From Kaustia mangrovi (GTDB taxonomy: Bacteria; Pseudomonadota; Alphaproteobacteria; Rhizobiales; Im1), in the NCBI RefSeq assembly GCF_015482775.1, contig NZ_CP058214.1:4082501-4146500 (forward strand): a stretch of DNA of 64,000 nucleotides, given 5' to 3'. The position numbers and the translations under genes were made by a program. The notes under the pieces are model-generated. The model was not told where the DNA came from. It saw nothing but the letters and a program-made list of their open reading frames with translations, and did not search any database. The number at the start of each line of letters is the position of its first letter. Positions within the stretch are counted from its first letter, which is position 1. Below, one piece after another: positions 37,162 to 46,158 of this stretch.

Positions 37162-37764
37162 ATGGCTGCCCGAGGACGACCGCGCAGTTTCGACAGGCAG
37201 GACGCGCTGCGCCGGGCGATGGACGTGTTCTGGATGAGGGGCTTCGAGAATGCCTCCATGGCGGAGCTTACCGAGGCCATGGGGCTCAAGCCGCCGAGCC
37301 TCTATGCGGCCTTCGGCAGCAAGGAGCAGCTCTTCAGGGAGGCGGTCGACTACTATGCGCAGACCCAGGGCGGTGGCATCTGGGACAAGGTTCCCACCGC
37401 ACCCACCGCGCGCGAGGCCATCGCCGGCATGCTGCGCGCCTCGGCGGAGGCCTATACGCGTGGACCGACGCCGCGCGGTTGCATGATCGTGCTCGCCGCG
37501 CCGCAGATGGAGGGCGCGAACCCGGCCGTCTGCGACGAGTTGAAGGCGCGGCGCATGGAGAATGTCGCCATACTGGAGCGTCGCCTGGAGCGTGCGGTCG
37601 CCGAGGGCGAGCTGCCGCAGGGGACCGACTGCCATGCCGTCGCCGCCTATTTCGCCACCGTCCAGCACGGCATGTCCATCGAGGCGCGCGACGGCGCCTC
37701 CCGCAAGACGCTGCTTGCGGTTGTCGACTGCGCCATGGCGGCATGGGACAGCCTCGTCTCCTGA
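37162..37764 (+). CDS. TetR/AcrR family transcriptional regulator
   Basis: 200 aa. N-terminal helix-turn-helix (about 8-55: FDRQDALRRAMDVFWMRGFENASMAELTEAMGLKPPSLYAAFGSKEQLF) and a C-terminal ligand-binding domain of the kind found next to oxidoreductase and efflux genes. AGGAG lies 8 nt before the ATG (MAARGRPRSF). It is divergent from the SDR-MFS unit and should repress it through the palindrome at 37126-37151. Confidence 0.92.
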   Translation: MAARGRPRSFDRQDALRRAMDVFWMRGFENASMAELTEAMGLKPPSLYAAFGSKEQLFREAVDYYAQTQGGGIWDKVPTAPTAREAIAGMLRASAEAYTRGPTPRGCMIVLAAPQMEGANPAVCDELKARRMENVAILERRLERAVAEGELPQGTDCHAVAAYFATVQHGMSIEARDGASRKTLLAVVDCAMAAWDSLVS

Positions 37765-37872
37765 CGCCCCGTTCCGTGCCCTCCTTGCTTGACAGTTCCG
37801 CCAAGCCGTGGTTGCTGCGCTCCATCCGTACAGAAAGGGCGCCAGCCCATCGCTCGCAACCGAAGGAACGAG

Positions 37873-38823
37873 ATGACCGTCGCATTGACCTTTCCCGGAC
37901 AGGGCAGCCAGCAGGTCGGCATGGGCGCGAAGCTCGCCGAAGCGTTTCCCGCCGCGCGCGCCGTCTTCGAGGAAGTCGACGACGCGCTGTCGGAGAAGCT
38001 GTCGCAGATCATGTGGGACGGGCCCGACGAGACGCTCACCCTGACGGAGAACGCCCAGCCCGCCCTGATGGCGGTGAGCCTTGCGGTGATGCGCGTTCTG
38101 GAAAGCGAGGCGGGGCTCGACCCGGCCCGCGACGTGGCCTTCGTCGCCGGCCACTCGCTGGGCGAGTATTCGGCCCTGGCCGCGGCCGGCTCTTTCACGC
38201 TCGCCGACACGGCAAGGCTCCTGCGTACGCGCGGGCGCGCCATGCAGGAGGCGGTGCCGGTCGGCCAGGGCGCCATGGCGGCGGTCCTGGGGCTCGATCT
38301 CGACGCGGTCCGCGCGGTCGCGGACGAGGCGGCCGGCGAGGCGGAGGTCTGCCAGGTGGCCAACGACAACGCGCCGGGGCAGGTGGTGGTCTCCGGCTCC
38401 GCCCCGGCGGTGGAGCGGGCGGTGTCGCTGGCCAAGGAGCAAGGCGCGCGCCGGGCGATCATGCTGCCGGTGAGCGCACCGTTCCACTGCGCCCTGATGA
38501 AGCCGGCGGCGGAGGTCATGGCCGACGCGCTGGAGCAGGTCACGATGAAACCGCCCGCCGTGCCGCTAGTCGCCAATGTCACTGCCGCGGCGCTGGGCGA
38601 ACCCTACGAGATTCGCATGCGGCTGTGCGAGCAGGTGACGGGCGCTGTGCGCTGGCGCGAGTCGGTGGCCTATATGGCGGAGAACGGCGTCGACCGGTTC
38701 TTCGAGATCGGCGCGGGCAAGGTGCTCACCGGGCTTGCCAAGCGCATCGCGTCGGGGGCGACGGCGGCCAATGTGGGGGCGCCTGAGGATATCGGCGCAT
38801 TCGCCGAGGCCATGCGCGGCTAG
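37873..38823 (+). CDS. fabD: Malonyl-CoA:ACP transacylase
   Basis: Loads malonyl groups onto acyl carrier protein for fatty-acid synthesis. 316 aa. Catalytic Ser in GHSLGEYSALAAAG (about 95) and His in APFHCALM (about 205), plus the PGQGSQ N-terminal motif. The ATG at 37873 is preferred over the TTG-type upstream frame because the family starts at MTVALTFPGQGSQ and AAGGAACGAG precedes it. First gene of the fabD-fabG-acpP-fabF series. A perfect TTGACA at 37789-37794 may be the -35 element of its promoter, but no good -10 follows. Confidence 0.96.
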   Translation: MTVALTFPGQGSQQVGMGAKLAEAFPAARAVFEEVDDALSEKLSQIMWDGPDETLTLTENAQPALMAVSLAVMRVLESEAGLDPARDVAFVAGHSLGEYSALAAAGSFTLADTARLLRTRGRAMQEAVPVGQGAMAAVLGLDLDAVRAVADEAAGEAEVCQVANDNAPGQVVVSGSAPAVERAVSLAKEQGARRAIMLPVSAPFHCALMKPAAEVMADALEQVTMKPPAVPLVANVTAAALGEPYEIRMRLCEQVTGAVRWRESVAYMAENGVDRFFEIGAGKVLTGLAKRIASGATAANVGAPEDIGAFAEAMRG

Positions 38824-38871
38824 TCGCGCGTCTTGACGACCAACAATGTGTCACGAGGGGACTGTTCAGCA

Positions 38872-39609
38872 ATGTTCGACCTGACCGGGAAGTCAGCACT
38901 TGTCACCGGGGCGACCGGCGGCATCGGCGCGGCGATCGCGCGCGCGCTCCATGCCCGCGGGGCGACCGTCGCCGTGTCGGGAACCCGCGAGGCGGTTCTC
39001 GAGGAGCTCGCGGCGGATCTCGGCAGCCGCACCCATGTCCTGGCCTGCAACCTGGCCGACCGCGAGGCGGTCAAGGGGCTCGTGCCGCTCGCCGAGGAGG
39101 CCATGGGCGGCCTCGACATCCTGGTCAACAATGCCGGGCTCACCCGCGACAACCTCGCCATGCGGATGAAGGACGAGGAGTGGGACCAGGTTCTCAACGT
39201 CAATCTGACGGCCGGATTCCAGCTCGCGCGCGCCGCGCTCAAGGGCATGATGAAGCGCCGCTTCGGGCGCATTGTGGGCATCACCTCCGTGGTCGGCGTG
39301 ACCGGCAATGCCGGCCAGTCGAACTATGCCGCCTCCAAGGCGGGGATGATCGGCATGTCGAAGTCGCTCGCCCAGGAGGTCGCAAGCCGCGGCATCACGG
39401 TCAACTGCATCGCGCCGGGCTTCATCGCCACCCCGATGACGGAGGCGCTCAACGACCGCCAGCGCGAGGCGATTCTCGGCAATATTCCCTCAAGCAGGCT
39501 TGGCGAACCCTCCGAGATCGCCGCCGCGGCGGTCTATCTGGCGAGCGACGAGGCCGGCTACATGACGGGACAGACATTGCACGTCAATGGCGGCATGGCC
39601 ATGATCTGA
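38872..39609 (+). CDS. fabG: 3-oxoacyl-ACP reductase
   Basis: NADPH-dependent reduction of 3-oxoacyl-ACP. 245 aa. GATGGIG cofactor loop (about 11-17), NNAG, Ser in ITSVVG, YAASKAG (Tyr-x3-Lys) and the C-terminal GQTLHVNGGMAM. Start ATG at 38872. It follows fabD by 48 bp and precedes acpP by 234 bp. Confidence 0.96.
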   Translation: MFDLTGKSALVTGATGGIGAAIARALHARGATVAVSGTREAVLEELAADLGSRTHVLACNLADREAVKGLVPLAEEAMGGLDILVNNAGLTRDNLAMRMKDEEWDQVLNVNLTAGFQLARAALKGMMKRRFGRIVGITSVVGVTGNAGQSNYAASKAGMIGMSKSLAQEVASRGITVNCIAPGFIATPMTEALNDRQREAILGNIPSSRLGEPSEIAAAAVYLASDEAGYMTGQTLHVNGGMAMI

Positions 39610-39843
39610 GGTACCGTTTTGCACGCTTTCGCGGGGCATGCGCCTTGGGTCTTGGTGATCCGCGGCAATCTGTGATACGAAGCCCGCGGCTTGGCCCCGA
39701 ATGCTTGCGAAGTGAACCACGGAAGGGGACGTGGAATTTTGGTGGACCTCGCCCGTTGGGGCTTCACTTCACGCAGTCGATCCGTAAAAGAGGCTAATTG
39801 AGACCGGCGCGCACGGCGTCGCCTTTGAACTGAGGACCAGAAC

Positions 39844-40080
39844 ATGAGTGATATTGCTGAACGGGTGAAGAAGATCGTGGTCGAGCACCTCGGTGTCGAG
39901 GCCGACAAGGTTTCCGAGGACGCGAGCTTCATCGACGACCTCGGCGCGGACAGCCTCGACACCGTCGAGCTGGTCATGGCGTTCGAGGAGGAGTTCGGCA
40001 TCGAGATTCCGGACGACGCGGCCGAAACCATCCAGACTGTCGGCGACGCCGTGAAGTTCATCGAGAAGAATTCCGGCTGA
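39844..40080 (+). CDS. acpP: Acyl carrier protein
   Basis: 78 aa, acidic. The phosphopantetheine attachment Ser is in [18 protein letters not shown] (Ser38). Carrier of growing acyl chains for FabD, FabG and FabF next to it. The 234-bp gap before it, long for this operon, suggests a separate promoter; no consensus pair was convincing by eye. ACP is normally far more abundant than the enzymes. Confidence 0.98.
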   Translation: MSDIAERVKKIVVEHLGVEADKVSEDASFIDDLGADSLDTVELVMAFEEEFGIEIPDDAAETIQTVGDAVKFIEKNSG

Positions 40081-40253
40081 GTGTCGCATCCGGCGGGCCG
40101 GCGGGTACGCCGCCGGTCTCCGCGACAGAAAGATTGGACGGTGCGGCGCTCTTCGTTGAAAGCCGTGCCGGTTAGCTGGACTGCCGCCATGTCGGCCCGG
40201 TCGACACGGCGGTCACTGGCCACATCCGGGACGGAAATTGTAGAATAAGAGAT

Positions 40254-41519
40254 ATGAGAAGGGTCGTCGTAACCGGTCTTGGCATGGTGTCGCCGCTGGC
40301 GTGCGGTGTCGAGGAGACGTGGAGCCGGCTGCTCGAGGGCCGTTCCGGCGCCGGGCGCATCGGGAAATTCGAGACGGACGATCTTGCCTGCAAGATCGCC
40401 TGCGAGGTGCCGCGCGGCGATGGCAGCGACGCCACCTTCAAGGCCGACGATTGGGTCGACCCCAAGGAGCAGCGCCGGGTCGACGACTTCATCGTCTTCG
40501 CGCTCGCCGCGGCCCGCCAGGCGGTCGACGATTCCGGCTGGCGCCCGGAGCGCTACGAGGACCAGATCCGCACCGGCGTGCTCGTGGGGTCGGGGATCGG
40601 CGGCCTGCCGGGCATCGAGGAGACCTCCGTCCTCCTGCATGAGCGCGGGCCCCGCCGTGTGAGCCCGTTCTTCATTCCCGGACGGCTGATCAACCTCGCC
40701 TCAGGCATGATCTCCATCCAGTACGGTTTCCGCGGTCCGAATCATTCGGTCGTGACCGCCTGCTCGACCGGCGCCCACGCCATTGGCGACGCGGCCCGCC
40801 TCATCGGGCTGGGCGATGCGGAGGTGATGCTGGCGGGTGGTGCGGAAGCGGCCATCTCCCGGCTCGGCATCGCCGGTTTCGTGGCCTGCAAGGCGCTCTC
40901 CACCCATTTCAACGACGAGCCGGAGAAGGCGTCGCGGCCCTATGACCGCGACCGCGACGGCTTCGTGATGGGCGAGGGTGCCGGCGTCGTGGTGCTCGAG
41001 GAGCTCGAGCACGCCAAGGCGCGCGGCGCCAAGATCTATGGCGAGGTCATCGGCTACGGCATGTCCGGCGACGCCTATCATATCACCGCACCGTCGGAAG
41101 ACGGCGACGGCGCGCTGCGCTCCATGCAGGCCGCCGTCAAGCGGGCCGGTATCTCCGCCCACGACATCGACTATATCAACGCGCACGGCACCTCCACGCC
41201 GCTCGGCGACGAGATCGAGCTCGGCGCGGTGGAGAAGCTGATGGGCAACAAGGTCGGCGAGCTGACCATGTCGTCCACCAAATCGGCCGTCGGCCATCTG
41301 CTCGGCGCGGCCGGCGCGGTCGAGGCGATCTTCTCGTTGCTCGCCATGCGCGACAATATGGCGCCGCCCACCCTCAATCTCGACAATCCGTCGGTCACGA
41401 CGGAGATCGATCTGGTGCCCGGCACCCCGCGCCCCATGGAGATCAACACAGTTCTGTCCAATTCCTTTGGTTTTGGTGGAACCAACGCGTCTTTGATCTT
41501 CAGGCGCCTCGATCACTGA
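40254..41519 (+). CDS. fabF: 3-oxoacyl-ACP synthase II
   Basis: Condensing enzyme elongating acyl-ACP with malonyl-ACP. 421 aa thiolase fold with Cys in VTACSTGAHAIG (about 170) and the two His in INAHGTSTPLGD (about 310) and AVGHLLGAAGA (about 347). GFGGTNASLIF closes the sequence as expected. Start ATG at 40254, 173 bp after acpP. Confidence 0.97.
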   Translation: MRRVVVTGLGMVSPLACGVEETWSRLLEGRSGAGRIGKFETDDLACKIACEVPRGDGSDATFKADDWVDPKEQRRVDDFIVFALAAARQAVDDSGWRPERYEDQIRTGVLVGSGIGGLPGIEETSVLLHERGPRRVSPFFIPGRLINLASGMISIQYGFRGPNHSVVTACSTGAHAIGDAARLIGLGDAEVMLAGGAEAAISRLGIAGFVACKALSTHFNDEPEKASRPYDRDRDGFVMGEGAGVVVLEELEHAKARGAKIYGEVIGYGMSGDAYHITAPSEDGDGALRSMQAAVKRAGISAHDIDYINAHGTSTPLGDEIELGAVEKLMGNKVGELTMSSTKSAVGHLLGAAGAVEAIFSLLAMRDNMAPPTLNLDNPSVTTEIDLVPGTPRPMEINTVLSNSFGFGGTNASLIFRRLDH

Positions 41520-41743
41520 AGCCCGGGGCGGACGTCCCGCCATGTGCTGCGGCGGGGCAGTGCGGGGCCGAGCGCCCGCGTCCTGTGTCCAGCCGGGCGC
41601 GATCGGGGTATGCTGGATCGCACGGCCCTGAACCGGGAACGGAGTCCGGGCCGACGATCCAAACCGCTTCGGAGGGCTGGGACGACAGGCCCCGCGCCTG
41701 AACGCCGTGCCAGCCGCTCCAATGCCTGGGAGGAACGGGACCC

Positions 41744-43138
41744 GTGCCGCACGACCAGCTCAAACCGCCCCGCAAGCGCCGCCGCAGGTCGCTGCGGTCC
41801 GCGGCCGCGACCCTGTTCGCCTTTGCCATCCTCGCCATCGCGACGGCCGCCGCGGTGTTTCTCTACGGCAAGTGGAAGTTCGAGGAGCCCGGGCCGCTCG
41901 CCCAGGAGGCGACCGTCGTCATCGACCGGGGGCTCGGCACGGCGCGCATCGCCCGGCGCCTGGAAGAGGCCGGTGCGATCTCCGATGCCCGGCTGTTCCT
42001 GGTCGCCGCCGTCGCCACCGACAAGGCCGGGCGCCTCAAGGCTGGCGAATACAGCTTTCCCGCCGGCGCCAGCATGGCCTCCGTGATGGACAAGCTCGCC
42101 AAGGGCAAGGCCATTGCGCGCAAGCTCACCATTCCCGAAGGCCTCACCAGCGCGCAGATCGTGGAGCGGGTGCGCGCCGAACCGGCGCTCACCGGCGAGA
42201 TCGGGACCGTTCCCGACGAGGGCACGCTGCTGCCGGAAACCTATCACTTCCAGCGCGGCGACGACCGCCAGGCCCTGATCGACCGGATGAGGGCGGCGCA
42301 CGATACCCTGCTTGAGAAGCTCTGGTCGCAGCGCGACACCTCCATTCCCGTCGAAACGCCGGAAGAGGCGGTGATCCTCGCCTCCATCGTGGAGAAGGAG
42401 ACAGGCATCCCGGAAGAGCGCCCGGAGGTCGCGGCGGTGTTCCACAACCGGCTGAAGCGCGGGATGCGGCTTCAGTCCGACCCGACGATCATCTACGGCA
42501 TTTCCGGCGGCGACGGCCCCCTGGACCGGCCGCTCACCAAGAGCGATATCGACGAGAAGACCGACTACAACACCTATCAGATCGACGGCCTGCCGCCGAC
42601 GCCGATCGCCAATCCGGGCCGGGCCGCGCTCGAGGCGGTGGTGAAGCCCGCCGACACCAAGGCGCTCTATTTCGTCGCCGACGGCACCGGCGGCCATGTC
42701 TTCGCCAATACGCTGGCCGAACACCGCAGGAATGTCGGCAAGTGGCGCAAGATCGAGAAGGAGTTGAGGCTCGAGGCGGAGAAGGCCGAAGCGGCTGCCG
42801 CAGAGGCGGAGGCCGAGGCGTCGGCTGACGAGGCGGCAGCCGCCAGCGATAACGACGCCGACGTGGCCGATGACAGCGCCGCCGCGCCAGCTTCCGAGAC
42901 CGTCGCGCCCGACGACAAGCCCGTGCCGCAGGCCGAGATCGCCGCCCTGGAGCCGGCATCGCAGGGCACCGACGCGGAGGATGCGTCGGTGGAGACCGAT
43001 GACGCCTCGGCCTCGACCGGGGCGCCGGAGGCCGCCGGCAACGCGGAGGATGCCGACGAAGCCGACGGGAAGACGGCGGCGAGCACGGCCGGGTCCGTCC
43101 CCCTGCCGCGCCCCAAGCCCGCCCGGCCGGCGCAATAA
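41744..43138 (+). CDS. mltG: Endolytic transglycosylase MltG with extended C-terminal tail
   Basis: Inner-membrane lytic transglycosylase thought to end glycan strands during peptidoglycan synthesis. 464 aa. A basic cytoplasmic start precedes one membrane helix (about 20-42), a LysM-like region and the YceG catalytic domain to about residue 345; the catalytic Glu is in ASIVEKETG (about 216-224). The last 120 residues are a disordered Ala/Glu/Asp-rich tail not present in E. coli MltG. Start GTG at 41744 with GGGAGGAACGG upstream. It follows fabF by 224 bp without a recognisable feature. Confidence 0.92.
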   Translation: MPHDQLKPPRKRRRRSLRSAAATLFAFAILAIATAAAVFLYGKWKFEEPGPLAQEATVVIDRGLGTARIARRLEEAGAISDARLFLVAAVATDKAGRLKAGEYSFPAGASMASVMDKLAKGKAIARKLTIPEGLTSAQIVERVRAEPALTGEIGTVPDEGTLLPETYHFQRGDDRQALIDRMRAAHDTLLEKLWSQRDTSIPVETPEEAVILASIVEKETGIPEERPEVAAVFHNRLKRGMRLQSDPTIIYGISGGDGPLDRPLTKSDIDEKTDYNTYQIDGLPPTPIANPGRAALEAVVKPADTKALYFVADGTGGHVFANTLAEHRRNVGKWRKIEKELRLEAEKAEAAAAEAEAEASADEAAAASDNDADVADDSAAAPASETVAPDDKPVPQAEIAALEPASQGTDAEDASVETDDASASTGAPEAAGNAEDADEADGKTAASTAGSVPLPRPKPARPAQ

Positions 43139-43256
43139 GCCGCAGGCCCTGTCGGTTCCCGCACGAGTACGAATATGCGCGATGGGCCTGCCCTTGGACG
43201 GGCTAGCCGGAGCGTTGAAAGCTCTGTCGCTTTTCATGAGTTGAACAGGATGGTAT

Positions 43257-43280
43257 CCGAAAAGTGCGTACACTTTTCGG
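43257..43280. repeat. 24-bp palindrome CCGAAAAGTG-N4-CACTTTTCGG
   Basis: Perfect 10-bp arms around CGTA, in the 229-bp gap between mltG and yicC. The sequence resembles an abundant short palindrome of Hyphomicrobiales genomes, often found upstream of genes. It could be an interspersed repeat or a regulator site for yicC-gmk. Confidence 0.8.
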
Positions 43281-43367
43281 CATCATGCTCTAGAGTGGCG
43301 CCGCACCGGGCGATTCCGGCGGGGGGCCGCCGTCGCTCATTGTCCGTCATTCAACGAAACGATCCCC

Positions 43368-44255
43368 ATGACCCTATCGAGCATGACCGGTTTCGCGCGT
43401 GCCGACGGCGCGGATGGCGATTTCAGATGGCACTGGGAGGTCCGCTCGGTCAACGGCAAGGGGCTCGACGCGCGCTCCCGCCTGCCGGCCGGCTACGAGC
43501 GGCTGGAGGTGGAGGTGCGGGCTGCCGTGGCGCGTCATCTCAATCGCGGCAACTGCCAGATCGGCCTCCAGATCGACAGAACGGGCGGGGGCGCGGACCT
43601 CGTCGTCAACGAAGCGGCGCTGGAGCGCGTGCTCGCCGTCGTGGAGCGGCTGAAGGGGCGCGTGGAGGCCGAACCGCCGAGGCTCGACGGCCTTCTGTCC
43701 CTGCGCGGCGTGCTGGAGCTGGCGGATACGGAAGAGGACGAGGCCGACCGCGAGCGGCGCGACGGCCTCCTGATCGAGACACTGAACGAGGCGCTCGCCG
43801 CCCTCGTCGCCGCGCGTGCGAGCGAGGGGGCGGAGCTTGAGCGCGTGCTCGGCGAGCAGATCGACACCATAGAACGCCTCGCGCGGGATGCGCGCGACTG
43901 CCCGGCAGCGACGCCGGAGGCCATCAGGGCGCGCCTCGAAGACCAGATCGCGCGGCTCATGGACACCGGTGCCGACCTCGATGCGGACCGCCTCCACCAG
44001 GAGGCCATGCTGCTTGCCGCGCGCGCCGACATCACCGAGGAGATCGACCGGCTCCTCGCCCATATCGAGGCGGCGCGCGCCCTGATCTCCGGCGATGGCC
44101 CGGCCGGGCGGCGCCTCGATTTCCTGGCCCAGGAGTTCAACCGCGAGGCCAATACCATTTGTTCGAAGTCCAACGACCGGGCGCTCACCGCCATCGGCCT
44201 GGAGCTGAAGGCGGTGATCGACCGGATGCGCGAGCAGGTCCAGAACATTGAGTGA
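43368..44255 (+). CDS. yicC: YicC family endoribonuclease-type protein
   Basis: 295 aa. N-terminal MTLSSMTGFARADG and RSVNGKGLDARSRLP, and C-terminal DUF1732 segment (DITEEIDRLLAHIEAARALIS; LDFLAQEFNREANTICSKSND) are diagnostic of YicC, described as an endoribonuclease acting on small RNAs in E. coli. It overlaps the gmk start by 8 bp, a conserved pairing. Confidence 0.93.
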   Translation: MTLSSMTGFARADGADGDFRWHWEVRSVNGKGLDARSRLPAGYERLEVEVRAAVARHLNRGNCQIGLQIDRTGGGADLVVNEAALERVLAVVERLKGRVEAEPPRLDGLLSLRGVLELADTEEDEADRERRDGLLIETLNEALAALVAARASEGAELERVLGEQIDTIERLARDARDCPAATPEAIRARLEDQIARLMDTGADLDADRLHQEAMLLAARADITEEIDRLLAHIEAARALISGDGPAGRRLDFLAQEFNREANTICSKSNDRALTAIGLELKAVIDRMREQVQNIE

Positions 44256-44925
44256 TACGAAAGACAAGGCCGCGACGAACAAGGGCGCCATTGCGCGCCG
44301 GGGATTGATGCTCGTCCTGTCGTCGCCGTCCGGGGCGGGCAAGTCGACCCTGTCGCGCCTTCTGGTCGACGAGGAGAAGCAGAGCGGGCAGCCCTTTCAC
44401 CTGTCCGTCTCGGTCACCACGCGCGAGAAGCGGCCGAGCGAGGTGGAGGGCGTGCACTACCAGTTCATTTCCAGGGACCGCTTCGCGGCGATGCGCGACC
44501 GCGGCGACCTGCTCGAATGGGCGGAGGTGCACGGCAATTTCTACGGCACGCCGCGCGATCCGGTCGAGGAGGCACTGAAGAGCGGGCGCGACGTGCTGTT
44601 CGACATAGACTGGCAGGGCACGCTGCAGCTCTATGAGCAGATGCGCGAAGATGTCGTCTCCGTCTTCATCCTGCCGCCCTCCATCGCTGAGCTCAAGGCG
44701 CGGCTCGAACGGCGCGCGGAGGATTCCGACGATGTCATCACCCGCCGCCTCGCCGGCGCCAAGGCGGAGATGGAGCACTGGTCGGAATACGACTATGTGG
44801 TCGTCAACACGGATGTGGAGCAGGCCTTCAAGGGCGTGAAGGCCATCCTCGACGCCGAGCGCCTGAAACGTGTGCGGCGTCCGGGACTTGCCGATTTCGT
44901 GCGCCAGCTTCAGGACGATCTGTAG
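44248..44925 (+). CDS. gmk: Guanylate kinase
   Basis: Phosphorylates GMP to GDP. 225 aa. P-loop SSPSGAGKST (about 25-34), GMP-binding SVTTREKRPSEVEGVHYQFIS, and DIDWQGTLQL. Start TTG at 44248 (TTGAGTGAT) overlapping the yicC stop; an ATG at 44308 (MLVLSSPSG) is an alternative but would remove the basic N-terminus seen in relatives. Convergent with rsmA across a 349-bp gap that holds a large inverted repeat. Confidence 0.95.
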   Translation: MSDTKDKAATNKGAIARRGLMLVLSSPSGAGKSTLSRLLVDEEKQSGQPFHLSVSVTTREKRPSEVEGVHYQFISRDRFAAMRDRGDLLEWAEVHGNFYGTPRDPVEEALKSGRDVLFDIDWQGTLQLYEQMREDVVSVFILPPSIAELKARLERRAEDSDDVITRRLAGAKAEMEHWSEYDYVVVNTDVEQAFKGVKAILDAERLKRVRRPGLADFVRQLQDDL

Positions 44926-44981
44926 GACGCGTTCGCTTTCCATCGCCGCGAAAGCGGCATAGCGGATGCCCGCAGGACGGT

Positions 44982-45171
44982 GTTGCCGGGCCCTGTTGGC
45001 TATTCAGTCCGCATGCAGCACCTGCTTTCCGTCATCCCCGCGCAAGCGGGGATCCATTTGCGGAACCAGAACGGTGGATCCCCGTTTGCGCGGGGATGAC
45101 GGACAAGGAGGCCGGTCCGAGACCCGGAAACAGGCGTCTGCTCGAGTTGCAAGGCCAACAGGGCCCGGCAA
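44982..45171. repeat. 190-bp composite inverted repeat (MITE-like)
   Basis: Two facing copies of a composite element. The outer 18-bp sequence TTGCCGGGCCCTGTTGGC is at 44983-45000 and its exact complement at about 45153-45170. An inner stem built on TCCGTCATCCCCGCGCAA is at about 45028-45054 and, inverted, 45076-45103, one base different in its loop. The whole lies in the gmk-rsmA gap; the remaining about 150 bp of that gap shows no gene or signal. Confidence 0.8.
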
Positions 45172-45274
45172 CAAGCCCCGGAACCGCATATATCCGTGTG
45201 ATGTGTGCCGGCGGTCCTCAACCGGATGGCGATGGGCTCGACCAGGCCATTCATCGGGCTGATCCGAAATCGCC

Positions 45275-46150
45275 CTATTCGGGCTCCGGGTGCTCTTTTG
45301 CATCGGGGCCGGAGAGCTCGTGGAGGGCGCGGGCCATCGCGCAGAACTGTGCCACGGTCACCTGCTCGGCGCGTTCCGTCGCGGCGATGCCGGCGCGCTC
45401 CAGGAGGGCTTCGGGCTGCGGCCAGGCGGCCTTGAGGCTGGAGCGCAGCATCTTGCGGCGCTGGCCGAAGGCGGCCGCCGTCACGCGGGCGAGCGCGGCG
45501 ATATCGCCGACGGGCTCCGGACTGCTGCGCGGCACGAGCTGGACGACGGTCGAGGTGACCTTGGGCGGCGGCGTGAAGGCCTTCGGGCTGACATCGAACA
45601 GGGCGCGCACCTCGCAGCGCCATTGGGCAAGGACGCCCAGACGGCCATAGGTCTTGCTGCCCGGCGGCGCGGCGAGCCGTTCGGCGACCTCGCGCTGGAA
45701 CATCAGCGTCATCGACTGGTACCAGGGCGGCCAGGGCTCCGCACGCAGCCAGCCGACCAGCAGCGGCGTCGCGATATTGTAGGGCAGGTTGGCGACGATG
45801 CGGGCCGGCCCCGAGACATGGTTTGCCGCATCGACGGCGAGCGCGTCGCCCTCGATCACCTCCAGCCGGCCGTCCCCGTAGTGGTCGGCGAGCTCTGAGA
45901 GCGCGGCGATGCAGCGCCGGTCGCGCTCGATGGCGACCACGCGCGCAGCGCCCTCGGCGAGCAGGGCCCGCGTCAGGCCACCGGGGCCGGGGCCGACCTC
46001 CACGACCGTCACGCCGTCGAGCGGTCCCGCCGCGCGCGCAATGCGGCCGGTGAGGTTCAGGTCGAGCAGGAAGTTCTGGCCGAGGCTCTTGCGGGCCGTC
46101 AGCCCATGGCGCGCGATCACGTCGCGCAAGGGAGAGAGGTCCGTGCCCAT
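45275..46150 (-). CDS. rsmA: 16S rRNA (adenine1518/1519-N6) dimethyltransferase
   Basis: Methylates two adenines in the last hairpin of 16S rRNA during 30S maturation. 291 aa. [10 protein letters not shown] near the N-terminus, SAM motif [16 protein letters not shown] (about 49-64), [11 protein letters not shown] catalytic motif (about 117) and a C-terminal helical domain. Start at 46150 ([11 protein letters not shown]). It is 8 bp after pdxA, the typical surA-pdxA-rsmA order. Confidence 0.96.
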   Translation of the reverse strand: MGTDLSPLRDVIARHGLTARKSLGQNFLLDLNLTGRIARAAGPLDGVTVVEVGPGPGGLTRALLAEGAARVVAIERDRRCIAALSELADHYGDGRLEVIEGDALAVDAANHVSGPARIVANLPYNIATPLLVGWLRAEPWPPWYQSMTLMFQREVAERLAAPPGSKTYGRLGVLAQWRCEVRALFDVSPKAFTPPPKVTSTVVQLVPRSSPEPVGDIAALARVTAAAFGQRRKMLRSSLKAAWPQPEALLERAGIAATERAEQVTVAQFCAMARALHELSGPDAKEHPEPE

Positions 46151-46158
46151 GGTGCGCG

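Noticed and set aside
44926-45274. A small gene or RNA in the gmk-rsmA gap
   Set aside because: Only the inverted repeat explains the sequence. Short frames there follow the repeat arms and have no ribosome site or conserved look.
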